Source of the DNA: Flavobacterium gelatinilyticum
GTDB lineage: Bacteria; Bacteroidota; Bacteroidia; Flavobacteriales; Flavobacteriaceae
Assembly (NCBI RefSeq): GCF_027111295.1
Contig: NZ_CP114287.1
Span: 3,534,001 to 3,598,000, forward strand
DNA: 64,000 nt
Direction of reading: 5' to 3'
In this document: positions 1-8,484 of the stretch, piece by piece
Position numbering within the stretch: the stretch's first letter is position 1
Layout: each line of letters opens with the position of its first letter
Notes under the pieces: generated by a model
The model's input: only the letters and a program-made list of their open reading frames with translations
Told to the model about the DNA's origin: nothing
Databases searched by the model: none
Program-made: the position numbers and the translations under genes

Positions 1-27
1 CCTACAAGGTTTTAAAAACCTTGCAGG
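1..27. repeat. REP-like palindrome, copy 1
   Basis: A 27-bp imperfect palindrome: arm CCTACAAGGTTTT, one central base, then AAAACCTTGCAGG. It sits immediately before the start of the Y1 transposase gene. Two more 27-bp palindromes of the same plan lie just after that gene (612-638, 682-708) and a fourth at 48413-48439. Placement beside a RAYT transposase is what is expected of REP elements. Confidence 0.75.
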
Positions 28-36
28 AGATGAGAA

Positions 37-600
37 ATGAATGAGAACATGAAGTTGGAGATTTTAGAAAAGGATTGTTATTATCACATTTATAATCGTG
101 GAATCAATGGAACTGATTTGTTTGATAATGATGAAAACAAAATCTATTTCTTAAAACAATTAGCCAAATACAGTGAAAAGAAAATTTCAATTTTTGCTTA
201 TTGTTTAATGAAAAATCACTTTCATTTGGTAATTCGACTAAATAGTGAAGAAAAAGACGTTACGCAGGCCTTTTCTAACTTATTTAATTCTTATGCCAAG
301 GCATTTAATAAACAAATTGGAAGAACAGGAAGTTTGTTTGAGAAGCATTTCAAAAGAATAAAATTAAGAGACGAAAACTATTTAAAACGATTAATTGTTT
401 ATGTCCATTTAAATCCAAAACATCATTTAGATCAGGATTTTAAGAATTTTAGATTTTCTTCTTATCAAGCATTTTTATCTGATAAAGAAACTAAAATAGA
501 ACGAGAAGAGGTTTTAGATTTATTCGGGGATTTCGAAAATTTTATTTTTTGCCATAATCAAAAAAATGATCTTTTAAACGAAACGTATACTTTTGAATGA
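37..600 (+). CDS. REP-associated tyrosine transposase (Y1/IS200-like, RAYT)
   Basis: A 187-aa single-domain HUH protein of the Y1 transposase family. The HUH metal-binding motif is H61-F-H63 in the context AYCLMKNHFHLVI, and the nucleophile is probably Y122 in the YVHLNP segment, as in other RAYTs. Such proteins nick and rejoin single-stranded DNA at REP palindromes. The gene is bracketed by palindromes of one family (1-27 upstream, 612-638 and 682-708 downstream), which supports RAYT rather than a free IS200. No second IS end or passenger gene is visible. The start at 37 (MNENMK) is used; ATG at 49 is an alternative. It looks intact, with complete HUH and Tyr motifs. What it does for the host is not shown here. 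Confidence 0.85.
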   Translation: MNENMKLEILEKDCYYHIYNRGINGTDLFDNDENKIYFLKQLAKYSEKKISIFAYCLMKNHFHLVIRLNSEEKDVTQAFSNLFNSYAKAFNKQIGRTGSLFEKHFKRIKLRDENYLKRLIVYVHLNPKHHLDQDFKNFRFSSYQAFLSDKETKIEREEVLDLFGDFENFIFCHNQKNDLLNETYTFE

Positions 601-611
601 TTTCGTTTCGT

Positions 612-638
612 CCTGCAAGATTTTCAAAATCTTGTAGG
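612..638. repeat. REP-like palindrome, copy 2
   Basis: 27-bp palindrome, arm CCTGCAAGATTTT, then c, then AAAATCTTGTAGG, 11 bp past the transposase stop. Compared with copy 1, a G-C pair is replaced by an A-T pair in both arms (AAGG/CCTT to AAGA/TCTT), so the stem is kept while the sequence changes. Same length and plan as 1-27. Confidence 0.75.
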
Positions 639-681
639 TCTAGATTTCAAGATGATTTCTATAGAAGATGTACAATTAATA

Positions 682-708
682 CCTACAAGGTTTTGGAAAC
701 CTTGCAGG
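682..708. repeat. REP-like palindrome, copy 3
   Basis: 27-bp palindrome, arm CCTACAAGGTTTT, centre ggaaacc continuing into the arm CCTTGCAGG. It lies 44 bp after copy 2 and 17 bp before the next gene. Copies 2 and 3 form a pair in opposite polarity of the A/G variant position, like the paired REPs of a BIME. Confidence 0.7.
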
Positions 709-725
709 AAACGGAAAAGATAATT

Positions 726-1103
726 ATGCTCAACAAAGGTTTAAGAGATGAAGAAAAAATAAGAATCGACAATGTTCTAAAAACATTGAGAACCCTTGTT
801 TATGTACCTTATCCTTTAAATAACCTACAAAAAACAGATATTGAAAATCAGCTGAAAGAATTCGGATTAAACTTTGAAATTTTAGTTGATTATTCGAATG
901 AAGATTTAATTACATTGTTAATGCGTCTTCATCTTGATTGGGATCAGTTAGAGCAGTTCGCTGATATTCTGATAGAATTTTCAAAAGCTGAAGATTATAA
1001 TTTTGACGATAAGGCTTTAGCCATTTACCAATATATTCAGGCAGAGAGCAAAGTTTTTTCTTTTGGAATAAATTCGAAGATTTCATCAATTAAAAACAAA
1101 TAA
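726..1103 (+). CDS. Hypothetical protein, 125 aa, mostly helical
   Basis: Not recognised. The open frame extends upstream to 597 but that part runs through two palindromes, so the ATG at 726 (MLNKGLRDEE) is chosen. The 125-aa product has no signal peptide or membrane segment, is rich in Leu, Glu, Asp and Lys, and looks alpha-helical throughout with no Cys and no obvious catalytic motif. It ends two bases before the acetyltransferase start, so it is probably co-transcribed with that gene and hemF. Confidence 0.65.
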   Translation: MLNKGLRDEEKIRIDNVLKTLRTLVYVPYPLNNLQKTDIENQLKEFGLNFEILVDYSNEDLITLLMRLHLDWDQLEQFADILIEFSKAEDYNFDDKALAIYQYIQAESKVFSFGINSKISSIKNK

Positions 1104-1105
1104 AA

Positions 1106-1651
1106 ATGAGTTTTACAGATTGGAAAACAGAACGAATTGATGCTATTCTTCCCGGAGAATTTTACAAACTGATTGATAAGAATAAAACTCATATTGGAAA
1201 GACTTTTCCAGTTACACTTGCCAACTCAGATACTTTAGAAAAAGCACAGCATTTTTTATCGCTAAGTAGCGATAAAGAGAAAAACAAAGAAGGTTTTCAT
1301 TTTTATGCCCGAGATATGCAAACAAACAATTTGATTGGTTATTTATGTGTAAAAACAATCGATTATCGCATTTCTAAATGTGAATTTGGATATTTTATTG
1401 ATGAAGATTATCAAGGAAAAGGAATTACCTCAAAAATGGTTGCTGATGCACTTGAATTTTGCTTTAACAAATTAATGCTTAATAAGGTTTTTATCTGTAC
1501 ATCTGAAATCAATTTGGCAAGTCAGCGAATCGCATTAAAACACAATTTCAAACAAGAAGGAATCTTAAGAGACGAATTTAGAAACGGAGATGGCACTTTG
1601 CAGAATTCTGTTTATTTCGGGCTTCTTAAATCAGAATACATAAAATCATGA
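1106..1651 (+). CDS. GNAT family N-acetyltransferase (RimJ/RimL type)
   Basis: A 181-aa acetyltransferase that would move an acetyl group from acetyl-CoA to an amine, perhaps a protein N-terminus or small molecule. The pyrophosphate loop is YQGKGI at about residue 112, after the FGYFID strand, and the later part (NLASQRIALKHNFKQEG, then a C-terminal YFGLLKSEY) matches the RimJ/RimL layout. Length is normal for the group. It starts 2 bp after the preceding stop and overlaps hemF by four bases (ATGA), so translation of the two is likely coupled. The substrate cannot be read from sequence. Confidence 0.85.
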   Translation: MSFTDWKTERIDAILPGEFYKLIDKNKTHIGKTFPVTLANSDTLEKAQHFLSLSSDKEKNKEGFHFYARDMQTNNLIGYLCVKTIDYRISKCEFGYFIDEDYQGKGITSKMVADALEFCFNKLMLNKVFICTSEINLASQRIALKHNFKQEGILRDEFRNGDGTLQNSVYFGLLKSEYIKS

Positions 1652-2553
1652 AAGACAAATTTTACGCCTACATACAAAATTTACAAGACCAAATCTGCGC
1701 CGGATTAGAAGCTGTTGACGGAACTGCAAAATTCCGTGAAGACTTATGGAAACGCACAGAAGGCGGAGGCGGAAGAACACGCGTTATTGAAAACGGAAAT
1801 GTTTTTGAAAAAGGCGGTGTAAACATTTCAGCCGTTCACGGAAAACTTCCGGAAACGATGCAGAAAATGTTTAATGTTGGCGAAGCTGATTTTTTTGCCT
1901 GCGGATTAAGTTTGGTCATTCACCCGAAAAACCCGATGGTTCCTACCGTGCACGCCAATTGGCGATATTTTGAAATGTATGACGAAAAAGGAAATGTAAT
2001 CGAACAATGGTTTGGGGGTGGTCAAGATTTAACGCCGTATTATTTGTTTGAAGAAGATGCTGTTCATTTTCACCAAACTTGTAAAACAGCCTGTGATAAA
2101 CATAATCCGGAATTTTATCCAAAATATAAAAAACAGTGCGATTCGTATTTTTGGAATGCACACCGAAATGAAGCGCGAGGACTTGGCGGTTTGTTTTTTG
2201 ACTATTGCAAAGCAAATGAACAGATGTCAATGGAAAACTGGTACAATTTTGTAACCGAAGTCGGGAATAGTTTCCTTGAAGCTTATGTGCCGATTGTCGA
2301 AAAAAGAAAAACACTTTCTTATACTCCGGAACAAAGAACCTGGCAGGAAATCCGTCGCGGCCGTTATGTAGAATTCAATTTGGTTCATGACAAGGGAACT
2401 TTATTCGGTTTAAAAACAAACGGAAGAATCGAGAGTATTTTGATGAGTTTACCGCCGCACGTACAATGGGTTTATGATCATCACCCGGAAGCAGGAAGCG
2501 AAGAAGAGAAATTGATTAATGTATTGGCAAATCCGCGAGAGTGGATTTCATAA
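1648..2553 (+). CDS. hemF: Oxygen-dependent coproporphyrinogen III oxidase
   Basis: A 301-aa cytoplasmic enzyme that decarboxylates two propionates of coproporphyrinogen III to vinyl groups, giving protoporphyrinogen IX with O2 as oxidant. Family blocks are clear: PTVHANWRYFE, WFGGGQDLTPYY, NEARGLGGLFFDY and the C-terminal DHHPEAGSEEEKL. Length is the usual ~300 aa. Start overlaps the acetyltransferase stop (ATGA). A terminator follows at 2573-2597. With hemB at 7488 this is the second heme gene in the window but not in the same operon. Having the O2-dependent form fits an aerobic organism. Confidence 0.97.
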   Translation: MKDKFYAYIQNLQDQICAGLEAVDGTAKFREDLWKRTEGGGGRTRVIENGNVFEKGGVNISAVHGKLPETMQKMFNVGEADFFACGLSLVIHPKNPMVPTVHANWRYFEMYDEKGNVIEQWFGGGQDLTPYYLFEEDAVHFHQTCKTACDKHNPEFYPKYKKQCDSYFWNAHRNEARGLGGLFFDYCKANEQMSMENWYNFVTEVGNSFLEAYVPIVEKRKTLSYTPEQRTWQEIRRGRYVEFNLVHDKGTLFGLKTNGRIESILMSLPPHVQWVYDHHPEAGSEEEKLINVLANPREWIS

Positions 2554-2572
2554 TTTTATTTCTATAAATATA

Positions 2573-2597
2573 ATGCTCCTCTGGAGCATTTTTTTTT
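2573..2597 (+). terminator. Rho-independent terminator after hemF
   Basis: Stem ATGCTCC / GGAGCAT (2573-2589) with a 3-base loop, followed by a run of about nine T. It closes the transposase-to-hemF unit. Confidence 0.85.
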
Positions 2598-2676
2598 GCA
2601 CTGTGTCAGAGGACGGAGTATTCATTTAAAAACAACAAAAAAACAATATTTATCCTACAAACTTAAAATTATTAAT

Positions 2677-2684
2677 TAGTTTTG
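2677..2684 (+). promoter_or_regulatory. Putative Bacteroidota -7 box TAGTTTTG
   Basis: Fits TAnnTTTG. A transcript starting about 7 bases downstream would put the ATG at 2717 some 26 bases into the leader. I see no convincing TTG at the -33 position. Confidence 0.4.
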
Positions 2685-2716
2685 TCATTTAATTGAAAAA
2701 TAAAACGTCACTATTG

Positions 2717-3655
2717 ATGAACTTAAAATTAACCGGCATATTACTGTTGCTGAATGTTTTGGGCTGTTTTGCCCAAAAAGACACTTTGCAAAATCCATAT
2801 TTTAAATCTTACAACGATAAAATTACCACCAGCATTTATTATTTGGATACTTCCAATAGTTTTGAAATAGCGTCGGATATTCAAGAACCGAAAATATACC
2901 TTAAACTTATTCCCAATCGAAGAGAACAAATTGGTTTTAACTTAAACTATAAAATCATTGATGTATCAATTGGTTTTGCTCCTAAATTTCTGAGTCAGAA
3001 CAAAGGTGATTCTAATTCCAAACACTTTAATTTCAACACCCGATTTTATTATAAAAAATGGATGCAGTCCTTTACCTTTATTAATCAAAAAGGATTTTAT
3101 ATTAGTGATAATAACATAGCGGCGCAGCTTCCGGGCATGCGCACGACCAAGATTGGTGGATCGACTTCTTATGTTTTTAATGATAAATTCTCTTTTAAAA
3201 CATTGGTAAGCCAAAACGAATGGCAGACTAAAAGCTCAGGAAGTTTCATTCCGTCATTTTCTTTTTATTATACCAATATAGATTTAAATACTTCTGACAC
3301 ATCTCCTTCAGATATGTATATGTTTACTCTATCACCATCCTACTTTTATAACTTTGTAATCAGTAATAGGGTTTTAATTGGTGCCGGAATTGGTTTAGGC
3401 GGCGGAGTTAATGTCACTGATGGAGATACTTCTGCGATATATCAGGGAGATTTCAATTTAAAATTAGCCTATAATAACGATCGTTTTTTTGGCTTTGCAA
3501 GTTTGAATTCCGTAAGTTTTGCGCAGGATGATAAAGTCGATCCAAGATTGAATGACAATATTGTTACTGTAAAACTTTCTGTTGGTTACCGATTTGATCC
3601 TCCAAAAAAGGTAAAAGAAGTCTACGACAAGGTCAATGAAAAAATAGGTTTGTAA
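2717..3655 (+). CDS. Predicted outer-membrane beta-barrel protein (DUF4421-like)
   Basis: 312 aa from the ATG at 2717; a TTG at 2693 is in frame but would overlap the predicted promoter start region. The N-terminus MNLKLTGILLLLNVLGCFAQ is a cleavable signal peptide. The mature part is a series of alternating, aromatic-rich strands (for example IGFNLNYKIIDVSIGF and RVLIGAGIGLGGGVNV) ending near a VGYRF strand, as in transmembrane barrels. Spacing of strands and the early NxxLNYK-type block resemble the DUF4421 family, but this is a recollection of family style, not a search. Function unknown. The C-terminal tail after the last strand (KKVKEVYDKVNEKIGL) is short and charged. Confidence 0.7.
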   Translation: MNLKLTGILLLLNVLGCFAQKDTLQNPYFKSYNDKITTSIYYLDTSNSFEIASDIQEPKIYLKLIPNRREQIGFNLNYKIIDVSIGFAPKFLSQNKGDSNSKHFNFNTRFYYKKWMQSFTFINQKGFYISDNNIAAQLPGMRTTKIGGSTSYVFNDKFSFKTLVSQNEWQTKSSGSFIPSFSFYYTNIDLNTSDTSPSDMYMFTLSPSYFYNFVISNRVLIGAGIGLGGGVNVTDGDTSAIYQGDFNLKLAYNNDRFFGFASLNSVSFAQDDKVDPRLNDNIVTVKLSVGYRFDPPKKVKEVYDKVNEKIGL

Positions 3656-3737
3656 GAAATATTAACTCAAAATAGACAGTAAGCCCCAATTAAAATGCTT
3701 AAATTACAGAGATTATAAAAAACTAAAATTCATTGTT

Positions 3738-4634
3738 ATGAAAAATATAAACAACGAACAGTTAAATCTCATGCATTCCGGAAAAGGATTTATTGCGGCA
3801 TTAGACCAAAGCGGAGGCAGTACTCCAAAGGCGTTATCGCAATATGGCGTTCAGGAAAACCAATATACAAACGAAGAAGAAATGTACACTCTTGTACATG
3901 AAATGAGAACCAGAATTATTAAAAGTCCGGCTTTTGACAACCAATATATTCTTGGTGCTATTTTGTTTGAGAATACAATGGACCGTAAAATAGACGATCA
4001 ATGGACAGCCGACTATTTGTGGGAGAAAAAACATATCATTCCTTTTTTAAAAGTCGATAAAGGATTAGCCGAACTTGCAAATGGAGTTCAACTAATGAAG
4101 CCCATTTCTAATCTTAATGAATTACTGGACCGTGCTGTAGAACGTAAGATCTTTGGAACCAAAATGCGCTCTGTTATCAAAGAAGCAAATCTGAAAGGAA
4201 TTCAGGATGTCGTAAAACAGCAATTTGAAGTTGGATTGCAGATTTTTGAAAAGGGACTTATCCCGATAATTGAGCCTGAAGTTGATATTTACAGTGCAGA
4301 TAAAGAAAAATCAGAACAGATTTTAAAAGACGAAATCAAAAAACAGCTTGATGCTTTGGACAAAGATGTAAAAGTAATGTTGAAACTTTCTATTCCAACT
4401 GTAAATGATTTTTACCATGATTTAATGTCTGATCCGCACGTGGTGAGAGTTGTGGCACTTTCGGGAGGATATTCCAGAGAAGATGCTAATCAAAAACTAA
4501 GCGAAAATCACGGATTGATTGCCAGTTTCTCAAGAGCTTTATCTGAAGGACTCAGCGCCGGGCAAACTGACGATGAATTTAATGCACAGCTGGACAATTC
4601 GATTAAAGAAATCTACGAAGCTTCTGTTAACTGA
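3738..4634 (+). CDS. fda: Class I fructose-bisphosphate aldolase
   Basis: A 298-aa glycolytic/gluconeogenic aldolase splitting fructose 1,6-bisphosphate into DHAP and glyceraldehyde 3-phosphate through a Schiff base, with no metal. It resembles the bacterial class I enzymes of staphylococci: [19 protein letters not shown] at the N-terminus, [39 protein letters not shown] with the probable Schiff-base Lys at 216, and [11 protein letters not shown]. Length is normal. It stands alone, between its own 5' region and a bidirectional terminator shared with the convergent gene. The assignment is firm. Confidence 0.95.
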   Translation: MKNINNEQLNLMHSGKGFIAALDQSGGSTPKALSQYGVQENQYTNEEEMYTLVHEMRTRIIKSPAFDNQYILGAILFENTMDRKIDDQWTADYLWEKKHIIPFLKVDKGLAELANGVQLMKPISNLNELLDRAVERKIFGTKMRSVIKEANLKGIQDVVKQQFEVGLQIFEKGLIPIIEPEVDIYSADKEKSEQILKDEIKKQLDALDKDVKVMLKLSIPTVNDFYHDLMSDPHVVRVVALSGGYSREDANQKLSENHGLIASFSRALSEGLSAGQTDDEFNAQLDNSIKEIYEASVN

Positions 4635-4666
4635 TTTAATTGAAGAGATTAATTTTTTACATAAAA

Positions 4667-4697
4667 AAAGTCCCCGAAAATATCTTTCGGGGACTTT
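4667..4697. terminator. Bidirectional terminator between fda and the 4708 gene
   Basis: Stem AAAGTCCCCGAAA / TTTCGGGGACTTT with a short loop and A/T runs on both sides, placed between two convergent stop codons. Confidence 0.9.
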
Positions 4698-4707
4698 TGT
4701 TGATAGA

Positions 4708-6567
4708 TTATTTTAAAGTTAGTTCCTGAGCCAGATCTAAAGTCTGTAAAATGATATTTTTATCTGATTTAGAAGAGTTTAATTTCAATTCAAACTTCAG
4801 TTTATTATCAATCAGTTTTTTTGCAGAACTAAATGTAATATCCGCGAACTGTTCTGAAATCTTGATCGTTTTGTTTAGTTCTTCTGGTTTTGTTTTTCCT
4901 GAATTTCCAAAAGCGTTTATAGATTGCGCGATATTCAGTTTCGCAAACATATAGTCTTTACGCAAATCCTGTTTTGCTTCTTTAACAAAAGAACCGCTTC
5001 CGCCGCTAAAGTAATTAAACGTATTACCAATAATTACTACATCATTGTCTTTTCTGATAAAAATATCACCGTATTCTTTTACTCCGGTTATAACGTAATC
5101 ATTACCTTTTTGAACAAGTACTTTTTTGCGTACTCCTAATTGCAGTAGTTTATCGCCAAATGTTGGGTGTGTTGAGGTGAAAATTACAGAAAACTGAGGA
5201 ATGCTTTTCTTCACTTTTTCTTCTGTTATTGTTTCTTCATAGTTTTCATCATAACCATATTTTTTAGTCATAACCTCCACTTCTTTCACGTCATGTAAAA
5301 AAGCACTTAAATCACCGTCAAAAAGTTTGGCTGTTGCTTCTTCATCGACTATAGTCGAAATCAAATCGGTTATAATGGTAATGTCTTCTTTTAAAAGTTT
5401 CGTACTTTGGAATAAATCGGATATAAGGGAGGGGATATTTTCCAGTGCAGCTTTGGTATTAATGTGATAGGAGGCATACCCCAGCGGTTTTTGATTTGGG
5501 AAATATTTGTAGATGTTCTTATTTGGTTTTCTATTAGTAATCTTAGCAGCAGCTTCGGCAATTGGCTGTGAATATTCTAAAATTTCCTCGATTCTCACAT
5601 TATCATTATCAAAATAAAAATCAAGGTTTATTCCTTTTATAAACTTCCTGAAGTTCTTCTGCGCGGGAAGAAATTTATCATAACCGCCAAAAATTGCCAG
5701 CGGAGCACTATATGCTTCGTATAAACTCGACATCGTCCCGCCGTAATCTAACCAGGATGAAATATCTGCCTGTGCATTTATTTTTGCTGAATTTGGAGCA
5801 TTGAATCCATTTTCGAATAATGCTTTTAGGATCGCACTTTGTTTTTCGGCTAATTTTTTATCAAATTCGGCCTGTTCTACTGTGTATTCTTCATACGGAT
5901 TTCCATGATACGAATACTCATTCTGGGTATCCGCCGGATCTTCAAATAGTATTGGGTCATTATTTACTATTGGTTCTGTTTTTTTTGACGGATTTTGAGC
6001 TGCTGGAATTCCATATGCAGGTACTTCTACAGCAGTTTCTTCATAAGGTTCGGTTACGGCGACGGAATCGGTTTCAAATTTCGTATCTGCCAGATCATAA
6101 TACTTAGAAGGAAGTCTTTTTGTTAATTCAAATATTACCAGATATTTATCATTCCATGCCAATGATCTTTTTACACCGCTTGGTGTAAAAACTTCATATT
6201 TTCCAAAATCCTGAATTTGGCTGTTTGTTCCGTTTGCTCCTTGTTTTTCAATCAAATATTGTCTTACGGCTTCTTTATTTTTGATTGGAATCGTAAACTG
6301 ATAATACGGAACACTGTCCAGAAAACTTCCGTGAATGGTAACTTTTTGATCTAATGCAATAATAGAAGCATATTTACGAAGATCAAAATCAGGTTTTTTG
6401 TCAATATATTTGGTTAAAACCGGATGGTTTAAAACTTCATCAATATTTACTTTTTTAGAAAGCTGGTTTCCGTTTAGCTGTACAAAATAATCGTATTTGT
6501 CCGGATTACTTTGGCCAAAAGTCAGATATGCGGCGAGTAATAAAAATAGAGTATAAAATTGCTTCAT
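4708..6567 (-). CDS. Hypothetical exported protein, 619 aa
   Basis: Not assigned to a family with confidence. The ATG at 6567 is preferred over the in-frame TTG at 6573 because it gives a clean signal peptide, MKQFYTLFLLLAAYLTFGQ, and begins two bases after the upstream stop (TGA-TC-ATG). The mature protein is soluble-looking, with repeated paired motifs about protein states (KPLGYASYHINTKAALENI, later NDVVIIGNTFNYFSGGSGS) and an acidic, Glu/Pro-rich stretch around residues 180-260 that is likely a linker. The layout (signal peptide, long mixed alpha/beta body, proteins made with a lipoprotein partner) recalls the DUF4836-type exported proteins of Bacteroidota, but I cannot confirm that. Cotranscribed with the lipoprotein gene upstream. 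Confidence 0.8.
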   Translation of the reverse strand: MKQFYTLFLLLAAYLTFGQSNPDKYDYFVQLNGNQLSKKVNIDEVLNHPVLTKYIDKKPDFDLRKYASIIALDQKVTIHGSFLDSVPYYQFTIPIKNKEAVRQYLIEKQGANGTNSQIQDFGKYEVFTPSGVKRSLAWNDKYLVIFELTKRLPSKYYDLADTKFETDSVAVTEPYEETAVEVPAYGIPAAQNPSKKTEPIVNNDPILFEDPADTQNEYSYHGNPYEEYTVEQAEFDKKLAEKQSAILKALFENGFNAPNSAKINAQADISSWLDYGGTMSSLYEAYSAPLAIFGGYDKFLPAQKNFRKFIKGINLDFYFDNDNVRIEEILEYSQPIAEAAAKITNRKPNKNIYKYFPNQKPLGYASYHINTKAALENIPSLISDLFQSTKLLKEDITIITDLISTIVDEEATAKLFDGDLSAFLHDVKEVEVMTKKYGYDENYEETITEEKVKKSIPQFSVIFTSTHPTFGDKLLQLGVRKKVLVQKGNDYVITGVKEYGDIFIRKDNDVVIIGNTFNYFSGGSGSFVKEAKQDLRKDYMFAKLNIAQSINAFGNSGKTKPEELNKTIKISEQFADITFSSAKKLIDNKLKFELKLNSSKSDKNIILQTLDLAQELTLK

Positions 6568-6569
6568 GA

Positions 6570-7202
6570 TCAAGGCGTTAATTGGATTGTATTATTCATT
6601 AAAGTCGATTTTTTTAAAACACTGTACATGCTTTGCTTTAAAAAAACCGTTTTTTTATTTTTTGAGATTACACTGTTGGCATTGTTTACCGTGGCAATAT
6701 CCTTATCGAAAGTATAAATAGAAATAATACTGGCCGCTTCCAGATCTTTCTTTTTCTTTGGATCATTGACTACTTTTTCCGGAACAGGGTAGGACGCAAT
6801 TCTTTCGAAAGTTTTACCGCTTCCGCTGAAATGAATCTGGTCACGCTGATTGTTTATTGTATTTACAACTGCGTTTAGTGCTTTTAGATTGGCATAATTG
6901 AGTTTGATGATAAAAACATAATTATCAAAGTCGGTTTTTGTGGAAACATTGCTTATTCCGTTAATTTTTGAAGCTTTGGCCTTAAAGTCTTCCAGTTTTT
7001 GAGTGATTTCCTGTTCATTCGGAATTTTAACGCCGTCAACTTCTTCCAGCCAGATTGCAGATTTTGTTTTAAACCAGGACTTCGAAAAATCGACCATCAG
7101 TGTATATTCACCACTTTGATCATCGTGATGCTTGATTCTTTCTGTAATCTCAAAACAACTCGTTAGGAGAAAGCAGCAACATAAAGCGAGAATTTTCTTC
7201 AT
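6570..7202 (-). CDS. Hypothetical lipoprotein, 210 aa
   Basis: The N-terminus MKKILALCCCFLLTSC ends in a lipobox, with Cys16 as the lipidated residue, so the protein should be anchored in the outer or inner membrane on the periplasmic side. The rest is a small mixed alpha/beta domain with repeated Lys/Asn-rich strands (GEYTLMVDFSKSWFKT, NYVFIIKLNYANLKAL). No family recognised. It is first in a two-gene unit with the exported protein at 4708-6567; the stop and next start are two bases apart, which suggests the two proteins act together. Confidence 0.8.
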   Translation of the reverse strand: MKKILALCCCFLLTSCFEITERIKHHDDQSGEYTLMVDFSKSWFKTKSAIWLEEVDGVKIPNEQEITQKLEDFKAKASKINGISNVSTKTDFDNYVFIIKLNYANLKALNAVVNTINNQRDQIHFSGSGKTFERIASYPVPEKVVNDPKKKKDLEAASIISIYTFDKDIATVNNANSVISKNKKTVFLKQSMYSVLKKSTLMNNTIQLTP

Positions 7203-7342
7203 CTCACAAATTTAAATCGAATAATTCTAAAAAACCAGTTTCGATTTAATTCTTAAGAAAAATCATGATCTAAGTGCAAAATTTTAGATAATATTAACGG
7301 ATTCTGTAATAGCTTAAAGGCTTAATTCTGTTCCTTTTTCCA

Positions 7343-7350
7343 TAACTTTG
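7343..7350 (+). promoter_or_regulatory. Putative -7 box TAACTTTG upstream of hemB
   Basis: Matches TAnnTTTG, about 140 bp before the hemB ATG. It would imply a long 5' leader; nothing riboswitch-like was recognised in it. No TTG at the right distance for a -33 box. Confidence 0.4.
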
Positions 7351-7487
7351 CACCACTTGTAAAAAGTAAAATACAACTTCAAAAAGAATAAAAAAACAAC
7401 TACCGTTTTAGAAAAAAAGATTTAGCAATCTGTTTTCAATAAATCAGTCCAAAATCTGTACTTCTAAAATCTTAAATCTAAAATTAT

Positions 7488-8483
7488 ATGTTCCCATTAC
7501 AAAGAGGCAGAAGATTAAGAGTAAATGAATCAATTCGTTCTTTAGTGCGCGAAACCAGTTTAAGTCCATCGGATTTTATGTTTCCAATGTTTATTGCAGA
7601 AGGCGAAAATGTAAAAGTCGAAATTCCTTCTATGCCTGGAATTTTCCGCAGATCTATAGATTTAACGGTTGAAGAAGTAAAAGAATTGTATGACTTGGGA
7701 ATTCGCGCGGTGAATATTTATGTAAAAGTCAGCGAAAATCTAAAAGACAATACAGGAAAAGAAGCCTGGAATGCTAACGGATTAATGCAGCAAGCCATTC
7801 GTGCCATAAAAGCGGCCTGTCCGGAAATGATTGTAATGCCGGATGTCGCATTAGATCCATATTCTATTTATGGTCATGACGGAATTATAAAAAACGGCGA
7901 TGTAGAAAATGACAGTACTGTTGATGCTTTAGTAAAAATGGCCGTTTCTCACGCAGAAGCCGGTGCCGATTTTGTTGCACCAAGTGATATGATGGACGGG
8001 CGTGTTTTACGTCTTCGTGAAGGTTTAGATGCTGCCGGATTTCAAAATGTTGGAATCATGAGTTATTCTGCTAAATATGCTTCAGCTTTTTATGGTCCGT
8101 TTAGAGATGCTTTAGATTCTGCTCCAAAAGAAGCTGATGTTGCTGTTCCAAAAGATAAAAAAACCTATCAAATGGATTATGCCAATCGTATTGAAGCCAT
8201 TAAAGAAGCTTTGTCTGATGTAGAAGAAGGTGCTGATATGGTTATGGTAAAACCGGGAATTGCATATCTGGATATTGTTCGCGAAATAAAAAATACGGTA
8301 AATGTTCCGGTTACTGTTTATCAGGTTTCCGGAGAATATGCTATGATTAAAGCGGCATCTGAAAGAGGATGGCTGGATCACGACAAAATTATGATGGAAC
8401 AATTAATGTGCATCAAACGTGCAGGAGCCAATCTTATTTCTACTTATTTTGCTAAAGAAGCAGCAATTTTATTAAAGAAATAA
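7488..8483 (+). CDS. hemB: Delta-aminolevulinic acid dehydratase (porphobilinogen synthase)
   Basis: 331-aa cytoplasmic enzyme that condenses two 5-aminolevulinate molecules into porphobilinogen, the first common step to tetrapyrroles. Catalytic lysines are K196 (SYSAKYASAFYGPFRDA) and K255 (MVMVKPG). The metal-site segment at residues 119-132 reads DVALDPYSIYGHDG: the three cysteines that bind zinc in the Zn-type enzymes are replaced by Ala, Asp and Tyr-containing positions, so this is the Mg-dependent/zinc-independent type. Length is typical. One base separates it from the cytochrome c gene, with which it is likely transcribed. Confidence 0.97.
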   Translation: MFPLQRGRRLRVNESIRSLVRETSLSPSDFMFPMFIAEGENVKVEIPSMPGIFRRSIDLTVEEVKELYDLGIRAVNIYVKVSENLKDNTGKEAWNANGLMQQAIRAIKAACPEMIVMPDVALDPYSIYGHDGIIKNGDVENDSTVDALVKMAVSHAEAGADFVAPSDMMDGRVLRLREGLDAAGFQNVGIMSYSAKYASAFYGPFRDALDSAPKEADVAVPKDKKTYQMDYANRIEAIKEALSDVEEGADMVMVKPGIAYLDIVREIKNTVNVPVTVYQVSGEYAMIKAASERGWLDHDKIMMEQLMCIKRAGANLISTYFAKEAAILLKK

Positions 8484-8484
8484 T

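Noticed and set aside
597..725. N-terminal extension of the hypothetical gene at 726
   Set aside because: It runs through two palindromes and has no start support; ATG 726 fits the spacing better.
1943..2314. 123-aa minus-strand frame inside hemF
   Set aside because: Shadow of a strongly conserved gene; codon use does not fit a second gene.
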